36,322 bases of DNA from the IMG/VR virus record IMGVR_UViG_3300006790_000052, positions 1 to 36,322 of that record; one strand, written 5' to 3'. The notes below the pieces were generated by a model, which was not told the DNA's origin, searched no databases, and worked only from the letters and a program-made list of their open reading frames with translations. This document shows, piece after piece, positions 36,231-36,322 of the stretch. A program made the position numbers and the translations under genes. Numbering within the stretch: position 1 is the stretch's first letter; each line of letters opens with the position of its first letter. Source of the stretch: a virus.

Positions 36231-36322
36231 GGCAAGGTGGCAAGGTGGCAAGGTAGCGGAGAGCGGAGAGTAGGTAGCGGGTAGCAGGTAGCAGCAGTCA
36301 GACAGCGAGTAGTCAATGCGAA
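36231..36322. repeat. Short-repeat purine-rich right end
   Basis: GGCAAGGT repeats three times in a row (36231-36254), then AGCGGAG, GTAGCGG and GTAGCAG-type words follow to the end. No gene lies here. Purine-rich + here mirrors the pyrimidine-rich left end. Confidence 0.72.

Overview
The window reads as an essentially complete genome of a temperate tailed bacteriophage with a short (podovirus-type) tail. It carries small and large terminase, portal, scaffold, major capsid, an adaptor, a nozzle-like protein, large Gln/Ala-rich and coiled-coil proteins resembling internal virion (ejection) proteins, and several fibre genes. I see no tape-measure, tail-tube, sheath or baseplate genes. A tyrosine integrase and an XRE repressor indicate a temperate lifestyle. 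I recognise no DNA polymerase, helicase, primase or RNA polymerase, so replication probably depends on the host. No tRNA or rRNA gene and no CRISPR array was seen. The host is undetermined: promoters are sigma-70-like, many genes have AGGAGG ribosome sites, and GTG/TTG starts are frequent.

Layout. (1) 1-792: non-coding left end with a pyrimidine-rich stretch, a small inverted repeat and a 69-nt hairpin with 15-bp arms. (2) 793-25922, all on +: an M15 peptidase (likely lysin), packaging genes, head genes, head-tail connector genes, three large internal-virion-like proteins, a fibre cluster, small membrane/coiled-coil/basic proteins (probably including holins) and a metallophosphoesterase. Genes are tightly packed, often with overlapping stop and start codons. 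(3) 25923-26291: a convergent gap with a near-consensus + promoter and several inverted repeats. (4) 26292-31497, all on -: a DNA-metabolism/regulation operon with an HTH protein, a Dam-type adenine methylase, a LexA-type DNA-binding domain, a SWIM zinc-finger protein, a possible PD-(D/E)xK protein, a double-HTH protein, a RusA resolvase and a protein ending in an SSB-like tip. It is preceded by a structured leader of about 230 nt and a promoter. (5) 31768-34056, on -: lysogeny operon (zinc protein, acidic protein, small helical protein, integrase, XRE repressor) closed by an intrinsic terminator. (6) 34057-34442: a divergent control region with seven 14-bp-spaced iterons, a potential G-quadruplex and two back-to-back promoters sharing an identical 13-nt box. 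(7) 34443-36155, on +: a four-gene operon (zinc protein, GP88-like cysteine protein, 23-residue membrane peptide, cytosine-methyltransferase-like protein) ended by a strong terminator and a short-repeat right end.

How it fits together. The divergent region at 34.1-34.4 kb looks like the control centre and a candidate origin. One promoter drives lysogeny genes leftward and the other drives an accessory operon rightward. A third promoter at 31.75 kb drives the recombination/modification operon. The least explained parts are the iteron/divergent-promoter region, the structured convergent gap, two same-direction reading-frame junctions in the minus operon, and paired fibre genes that share a stem but end in two unrelated self-cleaving chaperone domains.
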